A DNA stretch of 64,000 bases from Halobacteriales archaeon YIM A00013 (GCA_025041195.1 JAKCFM010000001.1:1426001-1490000); one strand, 5' to 3'; counted from the first letter of the stretch, positions 26,201-36,064 are shown. Notes: generated by a model from the letters alone, not told the origin. Program-made: numbers and translations.

Positions 26201-27717
26201 CGTGAGCCTCCGTAGACGAGCGCGCGCAACAACACCAGGACAGGAATGAACTCAAGGCGGCCAACCCACATATTAAACATCAACAAGAATTTTGCGGCCG
26301 AGGGCATTGCAGGTCCGGTGATACCAGTCGAAAGCCCGACGTTGCCCTGTGCACTTGCCACTTCGAACACCACATTTTCGAGCGTGTACACGTCAGACGA
26401 CACCAGCAACAACAGTCCCGTGATCCCGACCACAAGCAAGACGATACCCAGTAAGGCGATGATCGACGCCTCTTCGAGTTCTTTTGAAACTTCCGTATCT
26501 GTCAGGGTCCGGCCATCGATTTCGAATCGTCGGATCGCCGACTCCGGATAGAACACGTCGGAGATTCGTCTGATCATTCCCTTCGCGAGCGTCAACAGTC
26601 GTATGAGCTTGATTCCACCGACGGTAGAGCCCGCTGCCGCGCCGATGAACATCCCTGCAGAGAGCGTTAGCTGGGAGAGCACTGACCACTGTCCACCGAT
26701 GTCTGCGGTCTGAAAGCCAGTGCACGAGGCAGCGGAAATAAACTGGAAGAGTCCGTATCGAAGGGATTGGAGCGACGTTCCGTACGTGTTGAAGTGGAGG
26801 AGCAATCCGATGAGGAAGATCGACCCGGCGCTGAAGTAGATCGCAACCCACCGCGTCTGCAGATCTCGGGCGACCGATCGACCGTCACCACTCAACAACA
26901 GATAATGGATCGGGAACGCGATCGATCCCGCGATCATTATCGGGATCATGGCAAACTCGATCAGTGGTTCCTGATAGCTCGCGAGCGAATTATCAGTAAC
27001 CGAAAAGCCACCGGTTGAGAGGCCAGTCATCGCGTGGTTGATCGCATCCCAGATCGGCATGCCGACCAGCCATAACAATAGCGTTGCCACGAGCGTGAAC
27101 ACGAGGAAAATCCACCAGATCGTCCGGACGGTCGAAACGATGGACGGGTGAATCTTGTCCGAGCGGGCCTCGCTCTCATACAGGGTGAGCGACCCACTGC
27201 CTGGTCGGGCGAGAATTGCGGTGGTCAACACGATCACGCCGACGCCACCAACCCATTCGGTGAACGACCGCCACCACTGAATCGTTCGAGGGAGGGTGTT
27301 TTCATGCACTGACATCGTGAGGCCAGTGCCAGTAAAGCCGCTCATGCTCTCGAAAACGCCGTTCAATGGGTGTCGAAACGCCGCGAGTGTCGGGGTGTCG
27401 AACGCGCCCGCCCAGCCAGGAGCGAGGGCAGCAGTCCAGGAGATCGTCAGAAACGGTAGCGAGCCGAGAATCGCGACCAGTAACCATCCGAGTGCGGCCA
27501 CCATCATCCCGTGGAGCTTATCGACCGATCCTCTGGTGCCGTATCGGAGCGAGAGATACCCAAGGGCGTAGGTGATCGCGGCCGAAATGAGCAGTCCAGG
27601 AATTGCGAACAGCTCACCCCACAACAGCCCCACGACAATCGACAGCACCATCATGCCAGCAAGCGCCTGGAGAATCCGACCAATGTCGGGCAGAAGGGTG
27701 CGGAGACTGGAACTCAT
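26197..27717 (-). CDS. trkH: TrkH-type potassium transporter membrane subunit
   Basis: A 506-residue protein with about ten hydrophobic segments and the four pore loops of the Trk/Ktr/HKT family. Selectivity-filter glycines appear in SMSGFTGTGLT, TGLSTGGFSVTD, SAASCTGFQTAD and AQGNVGLSTGI. It forms the K+ channel-like subunit of the Trk system, with gating by the cytoplasmic TrkA-type subunit encoded just upstream at 27766-28470. Typical length. A TTG or GTG earlier start is not needed. Confidence 0.95.
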   Translation of the reverse strand: MSSSLRTLLPDIGRILQALAGMMVLSIVVGLLWGELFAIPGLLISAAITYALGYLSLRYGTRGSVDKLHGMMVAALGWLLVAILGSLPFLTISWTAALAPGWAGAFDTPTLAAFRHPLNGVFESMSGFTGTGLTMSVHENTLPRTIQWWRSFTEWVGGVGVIVLTTAILARPGSGSLTLYESEARSDKIHPSIVSTVRTIWWIFLVFTLVATLLLWLVGMPIWDAINHAMTGLSTGGFSVTDNSLASYQEPLIEFAMIPIMIAGSIAFPIHYLLLSGDGRSVARDLQTRWVAIYFSAGSIFLIGLLLHFNTYGTSLQSLRYGLFQFISAASCTGFQTADIGGQWSVLSQLTLSAGMFIGAAAGSTVGGIKLIRLLTLAKGMIRRISDVFYPESAIRRFEIDGRTLTDTEVSKELEEASIIALLGIVLLVVGITGLLLLVSSDVYTLENVVFEVASAQGNVGLSTGITGPAMPSAAKFLLMFNMWVGRLEFIPVLVLLRALVYGGSR

Positions 27718-27765
27718 CTCTCCGATCGTTCCACAGTCAGAACCAAATAAGATACGCTTCGTGGA

Positions 27766-28470
27766 TCACCGACCGTGTTCTCGCGATGGCGAAGAATCAT
27801 CGAAATGCCCGAAGATATCCGTCACCCTGGGTGTAGCGCCTTGCTGGGCGTACACCGTCACGAGATCGCCAGCCTGGATCGTGGTGTTTCCTCGTGGGGT
27901 GATTGGATCTGCTCCTTCTTCGCGTTCGATCGCCACGAGCAGCATGTCATCGGTGAGAATGTCCGAATCACCGGCTTCGGAGAGCGTCAGCCCTTCGATG
28001 GGAGCTTCGTCTGACACGTGGATTTCGAACACTTCTGCGGTCTCACCGACGGACATGTAATCGATGACGGCGGGTCGCTCGACGGCGCGGTAGAGATAAT
28101 CGGCGATCAATCGCTGTGGATTCTGCATCGTATGGACGCCAATCCGCTCAAAGATGGCCATGTGGTGGGGATCCTGAACCACCGAGACGACCTCTGGAAC
28201 GTCGAACTCGCCAGCGAGCAACGACACCATGATGTTCGTCGCATCCCGGTCGGTCGTCGAGATCACAGCGTCTGATTGGTCAATGCCGGCGTCCACGAGC
28301 GTCTCCTGGTTCGTTGCGTCGTCGTGGAGCACGAGACAGTCATATCGATTGGCTGCCCGCTCGGCGCGGTCGCGATCGCGTTCGATGACGACGACTTCGT
28401 TCCCTCCAGCAGTCGCCACATCGATGAGCTGGATGCCGATGTCGCCAGCACCGACGATAATGAGATACAT
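27766..28470 (-). CDS. trkA: TrkA-type NAD-binding potassium uptake regulator
   Basis: A 234-residue protein with an RCK-N Rossmann domain (MYLIIVGAGDIGIQL, with E at the end of strand 2 and HDDATN) and a C-terminal RCK-C domain (EIHVSDEAPIEGLTLSEAG, and IQAGDLVTVYA). These rings gate TrkH in response to nucleotide. It is the first gene of the trkA-trkH-small membrane protein unit, with 48 bases to trkH. Confidence 0.93.
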   Translation of the reverse strand: MYLIIVGAGDIGIQLIDVATAGGNEVVVIERDRDRAERAANRYDCLVLHDDATNQETLVDAGIDQSDAVISTTDRDATNIMVSLLAGEFDVPEVVSVVQDPHHMAIFERIGVHTMQNPQRLIADYLYRAVERPAVIDYMSVGETAEVFEIHVSDEAPIEGLTLSEAGDSDILTDDMLLVAIEREEGADPITPRGNTTIQAGDLVTVYAQQGATPRVTDIFGHFDDSSPSREHGR

Positions 28471-28517
28471 CGTTGTGTATCGCTCCGATGGTCAGTGGTG
28501 AAAATCCATCGAATGGA

Positions 28518-29432
28518 TCAGCACTCGTACTGCGACAGCAGCTCCGATTTGTGTTTTCTAATCGTCATAATACAGACATCAGTCGTGTCGCTCACCTCCT
28601 GTTGGGTGACACAGCTTCCACCAGTCATCCGATCGGCCGTGTAGATGGCGCCAGCGGCGATCGCAACCGGATTTGCGCCGGAGCCAATGTATTCGTCGGA
28701 TGCACTCTCGATGATTCTGTTTGCCGTGAACACGGTCCGGTGGCCGACATCGAGTTCTGAGCCGAATCGCTCAACATACTCCTCTGGGGCACCCGGTTCG
28801 ACCGCGAGTCCAAGCTTCGTGTTGATCGCTCGCTTTGCGCGCGCGATCGAGTTCCGATCGATTCTGGATACGAGCTCGATCTCGCCGAGCGAGCGTGGGA
28901 GCCGTACGTTGCTCGCAGCGATGTGCAACGACGCTGACGTGAGTGCCTCGACCGACCGTCCTCGAAGCACACCGTTTGTCTGTGACAGCCGAAAAATGTC
29001 CGTTGCAGTCTCACGGACGTCTGTCGGCAGTCCAAGCGCCGCACCCATGCGTTCGATCTCGGCCGTCGCCTGCTTTTGGTACTGTTCTGTGGAGTCGCTG
29101 GACTGCGATTGCATCCGACGCAAGCGGTGCATCCGCCGTCGCTTTCGAGCCCCGATGAGATTGCCACGCGCGTCGACATCTCGCCAGCTGATCGATGTCG
29201 AGAGCATCGTCTCCGAGCCTGTTCGATCCATTGGAGGCCCCGTTCGTGAGCGTTCTTGATCCTCCGCAAAACTGTACGATCGCCACTCCGGACCATGATC
29301 GATAGATCCCTCCGAAACGACCATCCCGCAGTCGACACACGTGCGCTCGCCGTGTTTTGGATCCGCGACGATATTCCCGCCACAGTCCGGACACGTCGGT
29401 TTGCGTGTTTTTTTGTTTTCTTGAACACTCAT
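28518..29432 (-). CDS. tfb: Transcription initiation factor TFB
   Basis: A 304-residue archaeal TFIIB. The N-terminal zinc ribbon is CPDCGGNIVADPKHGERTC and CGMVVSE. It is followed by the B-reader/B-linker region, and then two cyclin folds with the repeats ATDIFRLSQTNGVLRGRS and ANRIIESASDEYIGSGANP. The factor bridges TBP and RNA polymerase at promoters. Haloarchaea encode several TFBs; which one this is cannot be told. Start at the ATG 29432; an ATG at 29456 would add eight residues. Two divergent genes share a 154-base upstream region. Confidence 0.96.
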   Translation of the reverse strand: MSVQENKKTRKPTCPDCGGNIVADPKHGERTCVDCGMVVSEGSIDHGPEWRSYSFAEDQERSRTGPPMDRTGSETMLSTSISWRDVDARGNLIGARKRRRMHRLRRMQSQSSDSTEQYQKQATAEIERMGAALGLPTDVRETATDIFRLSQTNGVLRGRSVEALTSASLHIAASNVRLPRSLGEIELVSRIDRNSIARAKRAINTKLGLAVEPGAPEEYVERFGSELDVGHRTVFTANRIIESASDEYIGSGANPVAIAAGAIYTADRMTGGSCVTQQEVSDTTDVCIMTIRKHKSELLSQYEC

Positions 29433-29586
29433 TTTGAGATGCTGTTCTCTACGCACCTACTAAAGAATTGCGCAAATTCACTTAATTTTCCAATCCGATA
29501 CATTCACTGACGCTGTAATCATCGATATATCCTGAAATTCCAGCGCGCCCACAAAATTCTTCACCGATTATCGCTTGAGCCTAGAT

Positions 29587-30480
29587 ATGCACGATCTCTC
29601 CCATCGGCGATCGCCAGCCACGATCGTCGAGGCTGGGGCGTTACTCCAGTCGACGACGCCGGTACGGCTGTCGATTCTTGAGCAGTTGAAAGACGATGCT
29701 ACGGACAGTCAACAGGAGATTGCCGCCGCGGTCGATCTGTCCGCCTCTGCGGTGTCGCAGCATCTTGGGGCTCTTGCTGGTGGTTCGCGTCCAATCGTCA
29801 ACCGTGATGGATCGTTTCCGGTGGTGACACCCGTCGGATCGAAGCTGCTCGATAACATCTACCAGTTGGTAGGCTTTCACGGCTTTGACACCGAGTCCAT
29901 AGACTGGTCATCCGCGGCCGTCGCCGATCTCCTCGATCCGATCTGTGTCGCCAATGGGCCGTTGTTCACGCTCACGTACTACTCGATCGGGCTCAGGAAC
30001 TCTTCGGGCGACCGACTCGATCTGCTGTTGTTTCCAAAGCGCATTAGCGTCGCGTCGATACTCACCGACGTACGAACCTGGCAAGAGCGCCGCGGTGAAT
30101 CCGTCACGAGAGAGCAGATCAGATACCGGTTGAAAAAGCTCGCTGAAGCGGACGTGATCGAATTTTCTGATGCAACGATCACCCTTACCGAACACGGAAA
30201 GCTGCAGCTCAGACTGTTCGAACGGGTGATTCAACTGTTCACAGCCGAGACTGACGCCATCGAGACCGAATCATCGAAAACGAGAGTGGGCTTTGATCGC
30301 AGCTCCGATGGACCAACGGTCGTGCCTGCGCTCTGTGGACCCAACGGCGAGCCGGTCGCTACCGATTCGCTGACGGTTGCCGAGCTCGCCGAACTTGCCG
30401 CTCGGTACGCAGACACTTTCGACCCGAAAGAGACGCTCGACCTCTCGTGGGTACTTGAAGAAGAGCCGCCGGCGACCTGA
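29587..30480 (+). CDS. Winged-helix transcription regulator
   Basis: A 297-residue protein from the ATG at 29587 (a TTG 12 bases earlier is possible). Residues about 15-75 form an ArsR-like winged helix (PVRLSILEQLKDDA, EIAAAVDLSASAVSQHLGAL). Residues about 140-225 look like a second winged helix (SVTREQIRYRLKKLAEADVIEF). The C-terminal part is acidic and unconserved. No cysteine metal site is visible. It is divergent from tfb and its stop is 2 bases from that of the Tat-signal protein. Targets unknown. Confidence 0.82.
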   Translation: MHDLSHRRSPATIVEAGALLQSTTPVRLSILEQLKDDATDSQQEIAAAVDLSASAVSQHLGALAGGSRPIVNRDGSFPVVTPVGSKLLDNIYQLVGFHGFDTESIDWSSAAVADLLDPICVANGPLFTLTYYSIGLRNSSGDRLDLLLFPKRISVASILTDVRTWQERRGESVTREQIRYRLKKLAEADVIEFSDATITLTEHGKLQLRLFERVIQLFTAETDAIETESSKTRVGFDRSSDGPTVVPALCGPNGEPVATDSLTVAELAELAARYADTFDPKETLDLSWVLEEEPPAT

Positions 30481-30482
30481 GA

Positions 30483-31931
30483 TCACCGTGCGCGGCCAAC
30501 TTTCTGATGCCAGTTCGTGATCTTCTTTCCGCGCCGGAATCCACCCCGATGATTGAACCGTTCGAGATCGGCAGGGAGAATCTCTGGATACGACGGTGCA
30601 TCCTCCAGTGTTGCAAGCTGTTTGAACAGCTCTTCACGATCGTATTTCCGTTTGGGATCCATCGAAATCGTTGCCGCCGTATACAACGCACCCGGCGAGA
30701 ACTGCTGTGATTCGTAGAGATGACGCAGCTCGCTCGCCTGATTCGAGAGATCCGCGGCAATGTCGAGTCGGGTGTTGATCTCACTGGCTTCAGAGATCAT
30801 ATCGTTCGATTCCGCGATGCGTTCGGCCGCATAGCCGAGATGGTTCGGCGTGTTCGTTTCAGCCACCGATTCGAGATGCTTGAGCACCGTCTCGGTCTCG
30901 TTGACGATCGCTTTGTGATCGGTGGAAATTCCTTCGGGACCGAAACAACCAGTGAACAGATCTGGAAAGAGGGGCACTGCGAGCCGGCTACCCAGCAAAT
31001 ACCAGTCCTCGTGTTGCACGCCGGTCGTCTCTCGCGCAACGGTGGCGATCGAGGAGAACATGTCATGATACGCGCCGGTGACTGAATGATCCGGTCGACC
31101 GATCTGCTCGATTCCATGTTGCTCGTGGTCGAGCGCCAGGATTTCTGGGTCGATCTCGAACGATGATTCCCGAACGATCGTGCTGATACCCGACTGTTCA
31201 CCCTGGCCAAGCACGGAGACAATGTTGATGGGAAGCTGTTGATTGGCAGCGTGCTTCACCTCAAGGGCTGCAATGTTCTTTCCGAACACGCGTTCATTGT
31301 GGCTGATCGGATCCTCAACGCCCGATTGTAACTTTTGCTGGTGCTTTTCTACCGCCGTGCGCCGCTCCGTGTTGAGCTCCCAGTTGCCGAGTGCCGTCAT
31401 GAACGGCTTCATATATTCTCCCTGGCAGAACTCCAGATACGTTTCTGAAGATTGACGGGCGGCGTGCTGGGTAACATGTTCGGGCAACGATTCAAGGGCC
31501 GACCAGTAGGCCTGAATATTGCGGTCCTGTTTCGTAGCTGAGTAGTACTTCGCGTAATCCAGGCTGTGTAAGATCCCCTGCTGAATCAGCGTCTGGCAGA
31601 GTGCCCACCGGAGTCTCACCTCCTGGTTGTCCGTCTCCCGAACGGCCCGTGCGTGAAGACGTTTCAGATCATACGTGTCCATCAGAATGATCGGCTGTTC
31701 GTGTCGGCTCGCGTTTCCCAGTATCGATGGGAGGTTAGAAAATAATGTAGAAAAGCACATACTTGGTGGCGTGAGATAGGCTTCAGTGATCATGGTGTCA
31801 TCTCCTTGTTTTTTATGGGTGTTAATTCTACTGGACGGTGTTGCCTCTGATTTGGTGCTCAGTCCGTACACCCCAACAACGGCGGGGAGGACTGAGCGTA
31901 GCAGCTGCCTGCGTGTCTGCCCCATAGTCAT
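30483..31931 (-). CDS. Large Tat-signal protein of unknown function
   Basis: A 482-residue protein. Residues 1-30 look like a Tat signal (TRRQLLRS then LPAVVGVYGL), though without a lipobox, so it may be secreted. An alternative start at an in-frame ATG 46 residues in would remove the signal. The mature part is largely helical, rich in E, Q, R and N, with a single Cys cluster absent and no clear membrane segment. I recognise no domain. A purine-rich AGAGG lies eight bases before the ATG at 31931. It converges on the winged-helix gene. Confidence 0.6.
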   Translation of the reverse strand: MTMGQTRRQLLRSVLPAVVGVYGLSTKSEATPSSRINTHKKQGDDTMITEAYLTPPSMCFSTLFSNLPSILGNASRHEQPIILMDTYDLKRLHARAVRETDNQEVRLRWALCQTLIQQGILHSLDYAKYYSATKQDRNIQAYWSALESLPEHVTQHAARQSSETYLEFCQGEYMKPFMTALGNWELNTERRTAVEKHQQKLQSGVEDPISHNERVFGKNIAALEVKHAANQQLPINIVSVLGQGEQSGISTIVRESSFEIDPEILALDHEQHGIEQIGRPDHSVTGAYHDMFSSIATVARETTGVQHEDWYLLGSRLAVPLFPDLFTGCFGPEGISTDHKAIVNETETVLKHLESVAETNTPNHLGYAAERIAESNDMISEASEINTRLDIAADLSNQASELRHLYESQQFSPGALYTAATISMDPKRKYDREELFKQLATLEDAPSYPEILPADLERFNHRGGFRRGKKITNWHQKVGRAR

Positions 31932-31940
31932 ATATATGAC
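31927..31940 (-). promoter_or_regulatory. Perfect 14-base palindrome over the start codon
   Basis: GTCATATATATGAC reads the same on both strands and includes the start ATG of the Tat-signal protein. It could be an operator, or chance in AT-rich DNA. Confidence 0.5.
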
Positions 31941-32214
31941 CTCTCTGGAGTTAATATTGTTGGAAATTAATAACTAACTAGTAATTCCTTTATCACTAGA
32001 TTAATCATGTCGATAGAATGGGTCCAAGATATCAGGACTAATTTAATATCGGCGCAATTGCGGTGCTAGCTCGGCAATAACAACTACCTGTGTGGATTGG
32101 TTGGATATTCTATATTATCTATTGATACATTAGTTGCGCCCGAATATGATCACTGGCGATTGCTAATCCCCCAATTGGATTACACACAATTTGGCGACGA
32201 GCAGAGAGGAGCGA
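31932..32214. other. AT-rich intergenic region
   Basis: 283 bases with no gene I can support, markedly richer in A+T than flanking DNA. It should contain the promoter of the Tat-signal protein at its left end. No clear terminal repeat, tRNA or RNA structure was found. Confidence 0.5.
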
Positions 32215-32799
32215 TCAGACCGTACCAATACACTGGAGCCACTCACCGTCATTGCTGGTGAACTTTGTGTTGGATATCGATGCCTCCGCAAGGAGCGACC
32301 GCAGTTCCGGTTCGGTGTACCGTGTGAACACCCGCTGGTCGTTCTCGTAGGTGTTGCCGACGGTCCGTCCCTCACCCTTTTTTACTGCCAGCGCGATCGT
32401 TCCCTCCGCAAGAAGATTGCCGAACGCTTCGAGTGTTCTGAGGGCGTCGCCACGGGGAACGTGCAGAAAGGACGCACAGGCCCAGATGCCGTTGAACGAA
32501 CCGCTCGAAAATCCTGGCATACGCATATCCATCCGAGCAACGCGACCGGGGACCCGGTCGTCCGCGCTGGCAAGAAACTTCTTGGACAGATCAATTCCAA
32601 CCACATCGTATCCCCGGCGATCAAACGTTTCGGTCTCCCAGCCGGGACCACAGCCAACATCCAGGATGCGATTGCCATCACAGCTGTCGAGAAACCGTTC
32701 GAGCAGGGGTTCGATCGCAGTCCGATCCACGTGACGCGATTCGTATTCGGCTGCGACGGCGTCGTACGTGTCGACGGTCGCCCCTAGATCGGGATCCAT
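32215..32799 (-). CDS. SAM-dependent class I methyltransferase
   Basis: A 194-residue protein from the ATG at 32799. Motif I is ILDVGCGPGWET, followed by VVGIDLSKKFL (acidic residue binding the SAM ribose), RMDMRMPGF and FNGIWACASFLHV (motif IV region). It is a small-molecule-type methyltransferase of the cytoplasm; substrate unknown. Longer starts run into the promoter of adk. The gene is divergent from adk, 70 bases away. Confidence 0.88.
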   Translation of the reverse strand: MDPDLGATVDTYDAVAAEYESRHVDRTAIEPLLERFLDSCDGNRILDVGCGPGWETETFDRRGYDVVGIDLSKKFLASADDRVPGRVARMDMRMPGFSSGSFNGIWACASFLHVPRGDALRTLEAFGNLLAEGTIALAVKKGEGRTVGNTYENDQRVFTRYTEPELRSLLAEASISNTKFTSNDGEWLQCIGTV

Positions 32800-32869
32800 A
32801 CCCCAAGAAATGGCACACACCTGAAAGCAGTTTCTACAAGCTTTTAGGGGCGGCCACCACCGTTTAGCT

Positions 32870-33499
32870 ATGGGCACCGAACAACCACGAATCCTGTTAC
32901 TTGGTCCACCGGGGGCTGGCAAGGGCACACAGAGCGAGCATCTCGTTACTGCGTTCGATCTCGACCACGTGACGACGGGCGACGCGTTGCGCGCAAACAA
33001 GGACATGGAAACGGAGTACGGGACTCCCCGCGAGTATATGGACGCGGGCGAACTCGTCCCAGATCCGGTTGTCAACGAGATCGTCGCCGCCGCACTTGAT
33101 GACGCCGACGGCTACGTCCTCGACGGCTATCCACGAAATCTCTCACAGGCCGAGTATCTCGATGAGATCACCACACTCGATCACGTGCTGTTTCTCGACG
33201 TCGACCGTGAGGAGCTGTTGCGCCGACTCACCGGCCGGCGCGTCTGTCCGGAGTGTGGAAAAACGTATCACGTCGAGTTCAATCAGCCCGAAACCGAGGG
33301 CGTCTGTGATGCCTGCGGGAGCGAACTCACCCAGCGCGACGATGACACCGAGGACGTTGTGAACGAACGGCTCGACGTCTACGATGAGAACACGCTCCCA
33401 GTCGTCGAATACTATCGCGACCAGGGCGAGCTCATCGAGATTGACGGCAACGACTCACCCGACGGCGTCTGGGAGACGATCCAGACCACGCTGGAGTGA
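32870..33499 (+). CDS. adk: Adenylate kinase
   Basis: A 209-residue enzyme interconverting ATP + AMP and 2 ADP. The P-loop is [13 protein letters not shown], the AMP site includes TTGDALRAN and [13 protein letters not shown], and the LID carries a four-cysteine zinc site (CPECGKTYH and CDACG). It starts the archaeal cluster adk, DUF106, cmk, truB, which elsewhere often follows secY; here it is detached from the ribosomal operon about 21 kb away. Confidence 0.97.
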   Translation: MGTEQPRILLLGPPGAGKGTQSEHLVTAFDLDHVTTGDALRANKDMETEYGTPREYMDAGELVPDPVVNEIVAAALDDADGYVLDGYPRNLSQAEYLDEITTLDHVLFLDVDREELLRRLTGRRVCPECGKTYHVEFNQPETEGVCDACGSELTQRDDDTEDVVNERLDVYDENTLPVVEYYRDQGELIEIDGNDSPDGVWETIQTTLE

Positions 33500-33591
33500 G
33501 GGGTAGGGATCCCTCCCTTCGGTGGTGTGTCACACGCCATCAGATCTACAGAAAGGAGGTTTCATAACGCCTCATGCCCTAGGACTGGCCA

Positions 33592-34512
33592 ATGGTACGT
33601 GCTGAACAGAAGGTGAACGATCTTCTTGCGGAAGATTCTGGCATGAGCGATGCACTCTCCGCCGTGCTCGCCGAAGCCGAACAAAATGGAGGAACGGTGG
33701 AGTGGGCCGATGTCAACGGCGAGTTGACGAGTGGCCAGTGGGGGCGGATCATCGAAAAGGGACTGCTCCAGAGCGCCAACGGAAACGGATTCGCCGTCCA
33801 GCAGCCCGAGACGATCAAAGGCGCGCTCAACGGGCAGTTTAACGCGTCAACATCAAACGCGTCCAACGGCAGCACATCCGCTGACGATTCGGACGAAGAC
33901 TCCTCCTGGACGACCTACGACAAACTCGCCGGGCTCGTTGCCCTCGGCATGATGGCGGGCTACTCAATTCAACCCATCAAAAACACCGTGGGCGGGATCA
34001 TGCACATGCTCCTCGGCCCAGTCAACGCAGTCTTGCCGTTCTATGGCGTCGTTCTTCTGTTGGCCGTTGCACTGGGATTCTACTCGACGGTGTTTCGCGC
34101 AAAGCTGATGGACACTGAGATGATGGGCGACCACCAGGAGAAGATGAAAGACCTTCAGGACCGCCAAAAGGCCGCCCGCGAGCGTGGTGACGACGAAGCG
34201 ATCGAGCGCCTTCAGAAAGAGCAGATGGACATGATGGGCGACCAGCTCGGGATGTTCAAACAGCAGTTTAGACCCATGGTGTGGATCATGCTGCTGACGA
34301 TTCCGGTGTTCCTCTGGCTCTACTGGATGATCGGTCCGGGTCCGCTCCCCGCCGGCGACACCACGGTGATCATGCCGTTTGCCGGGAAGGTCGCCTGGAC
34401 GGACAGTCTGCTGGTCTTTCCCGCCTGGCTGGCCTGGTATATGATCTGTTCGATCGGCTCCACGCAGGTCATCCAGAAGGGGTTGAATATGGATATCACA
34501 CCGGGTTCGTAA
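33592..34512 (+). CDS. DUF106 membrane protein (EMC3/TMCO1/Oxa1-superfamily insertase-like)
   Basis: A 306-residue protein. After an acidic N-terminal 105 residues there are three or four hydrophobic segments: about 112-130, 140-165, 228-250 and 268-290. Between segments 2 and 3 lies a charged helical hairpin (EKMKDLQDRQKAARERGDD and IERLQKEQMDMMGDQ) with FKQQFRPMVWIM. This is the form of archaeal DUF106 proteins, which are distant YidC/Oxa1 relatives proposed to insert membrane proteins. The position between adk and cmk is the usual archaeal one. Confidence 0.9.
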   Translation: MVRAEQKVNDLLAEDSGMSDALSAVLAEAEQNGGTVEWADVNGELTSGQWGRIIEKGLLQSANGNGFAVQQPETIKGALNGQFNASTSNASNGSTSADDSDEDSSWTTYDKLAGLVALGMMAGYSIQPIKNTVGGIMHMLLGPVNAVLPFYGVVLLLAVALGFYSTVFRAKLMDTEMMGDHQEKMKDLQDRQKAARERGDDEAIERLQKEQMDMMGDQLGMFKQQFRPMVWIMLLTIPVFLWLYWMIGPGPLPAGDTTVIMPFAGKVAWTDSLLVFPAWLAWYMICSIGSTQVIQKGLNMDITPGS

Positions 34513-34548
34513 GACAACTACTTTTAGGCCACCGGTCCGAGGGTAAAC

Positions 34549-35127
34549 ATGTTAATCACGGTTTCCGGCCCGGCGGGCGTCGGAACGAGCACGACCGCAG
34601 AGCGACTCGCCGACGTGCTGGGATACGATCACGTGAGTGGAGGCGATATTTTCCGCTCGCTCGCCGAAGAACGCGGGATGAGTGTTCTAGAGTTTAATCA
34701 GCTCGCTGAAGAGAACGATCAGATCGATCGCGATCTCGATCGGCGCCAGCGGACGCTCGCGCAGGATAACGACGATCTCATTCTCGAATCCCGGCTCGCT
34801 GGCTGGATGGCCGGCGAGAATGCTGATTATAAGATCTGGCTGGATGCACCGCCCTCGATTCGAGCCGCACGAATTGCAGACCGTGAAAACAAGCCCGTCG
34901 AAACCGCTCGTGAGGAAACCCAGGCCCGTGAAGCGAGCGAGGCACGTCGCTATCGCGAGTGTTACGACATCGATATCGAGGACCGATCGATCTACGATCT
35001 CACTATCAACACTGCTCGGCTCGATCCCGACGGCATCGTTCGGACGATCCGATCGTTCGTCGATGCGTACGACGAGCAGGCCGATGAGGGGACGATGCCG
35101 ATCACGGGCGTCCGGTACGAGTTCTAG
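34549..35127 (+). CDS. cmk: Cytidylate kinase
   Basis: A 192-residue archaeal-type (d)CMP kinase. It has the P-loop [17 protein letters not shown], the substrate-region [15 protein letters not shown] and a lid Arg-rich segment [12 protein letters not shown]. It phosphorylates CMP and dCMP with ATP. Directly follows DUF106 (36 bases) and precedes truB (4 bases between stop and start), consistent with one operon. Confidence 0.94.
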   Translation: MLITVSGPAGVGTSTTAERLADVLGYDHVSGGDIFRSLAEERGMSVLEFNQLAEENDQIDRDLDRRQRTLAQDNDDLILESRLAGWMAGENADYKIWLDAPPSIRAARIADRENKPVETAREETQAREASEARRYRECYDIDIEDRSIYDLTINTARLDPDGIVRTIRSFVDAYDEQADEGTMPITGVRYEF

Positions 35128-35131
35128 GCCA

Positions 35132-35989
35132 ATGCGTGGGCCACCCTCAGAGCGCGATATCGAGTCGTTGTGCTCGTTTGGCGTCGTGAATCTCGATAAG
35201 CCGCCCGGTCCGTCCGCCCACCAGGTGACGGCGTGGCTTCGCGATCAGCTCGACGTCGATCGGGCAGCCCATGCCGGGACGCTCGATCCGAAGGTAACGG
35301 GCTGTTTGCCGGTGTTAACCGGCGATGCGACCAGGATGGCACAGGTGTTCGATGACAGCATCAAGGCCTATGTGGCAGTGCTCGAACTCCATGGCCAGGC
35401 CGATGATCTCTCCGCACTCGAAGCGTTCGAAGGAGAGATCTATCAGAAGCCACCACGCAAGAGCGCGGTTGCTCGTCGGCTTCGGACCCGGACGATCCAT
35501 AGCCTCGAACTGCTCGAACGCGATGGCCGCCAGGCACTCCTCTTCGTCGAGTGTCAGAGTGGGACGTACATTCGAAAGCTCTGTCACGATCTCGGGCTGG
35601 CGATCGGGACCGGCGCGCACATGGGCGATCTTCGCCGGGTGCAGACCGGGACGTTCGATGACACCGATCTGTTCACAATGGAAGATCTGACCGATGCGGT
35701 GGCGTTTGCTGCGGAGGGCGACGAAGCGGCGATCCGTGAGGTGGTTCAGCCCGCAGAGCGCGCACTGGTCGGGCTTGGGTCGGTTACGATTGCGCCATCG
35801 GCCGCCGAAGAGATTGCCAACGGCGCTCCGCTGTACGCGCCGGGAATCATCGAAACGGAAGGCGTCGAACAGGAGGCACTCGTCGCGTGTTACACGCCCG
35901 ACGGCGCAGCGGTGTCGATCGGAACGCTCGTTGGCGACCCGGACGCAGAAAACGGACTCGTCGTCGACACCGAGCGCGTGCTCGTCTGA
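35132..35989 (+). CDS. truB: tRNA/rRNA pseudouridine synthase (TruB/Cbf5)
   Basis: A 285-residue protein from the ATG at 35132, immediately after the cmk stop. GVVNLDKPPGPSAHQV, the catalytic Asp in AHAGTLDPKVTGCLPV, and the C-terminal PUA domain (GAPLYAPGII and GDPDAENGLVVDTERVL) identify it. Archaeal Cbf5 acts in H/ACA ribonucleoprotein and on tRNA position 55. The long frame open upstream overlaps cmk and is not coding. The gene is followed 75 bases on by tRNA-Pro. Confidence 0.95.
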   Translation: MRGPPSERDIESLCSFGVVNLDKPPGPSAHQVTAWLRDQLDVDRAAHAGTLDPKVTGCLPVLTGDATRMAQVFDDSIKAYVAVLELHGQADDLSALEAFEGEIYQKPPRKSAVARRLRTRTIHSLELLERDGRQALLFVECQSGTYIRKLCHDLGLAIGTGAHMGDLRRVQTGTFDDTDLFTMEDLTDAVAFAAEGDEAAIREVVQPAERALVGLGSVTIAPSAAEEIANGAPLYAPGIIETEGVEQEALVACYTPDGAAVSIGTLVGDPDAENGLVVDTERVLV

Positions 35990-36026
35990 GCCCCACCAAA
36001 CTGGCCACCAGCGGGGAGAAAAGCGA

Positions 36027-36036
36027 CACGCTTAAT
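36027..36036 (+). promoter_or_regulatory. Possible promoter element of tRNA-Pro
   Basis: A short AT-rich stretch around CGCTTAATCG lies about 30-38 bases upstream of the tRNA 5' end, the expected position for an archaeal box A. The match is weak. Confidence 0.4.
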
Positions 36037-36064
36037 CGTGGATGGTACGTTGGCTCAGGTACGC

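Noticed and set aside
25890-26264. 125-residue N-terminal extension of the beta-RFAP synthase
   Set aside because: It overlaps the small membrane gene and the trkH end in antisense frames and has no protein-like character; the family start is the ATG at 25889.
34820-35131. Upstream extension of the truB frame into cmk
   Set aside because: The frame is open only because of overlap with cmk; TruB homology starts at 35132 and cmk matches its family in the other frame.
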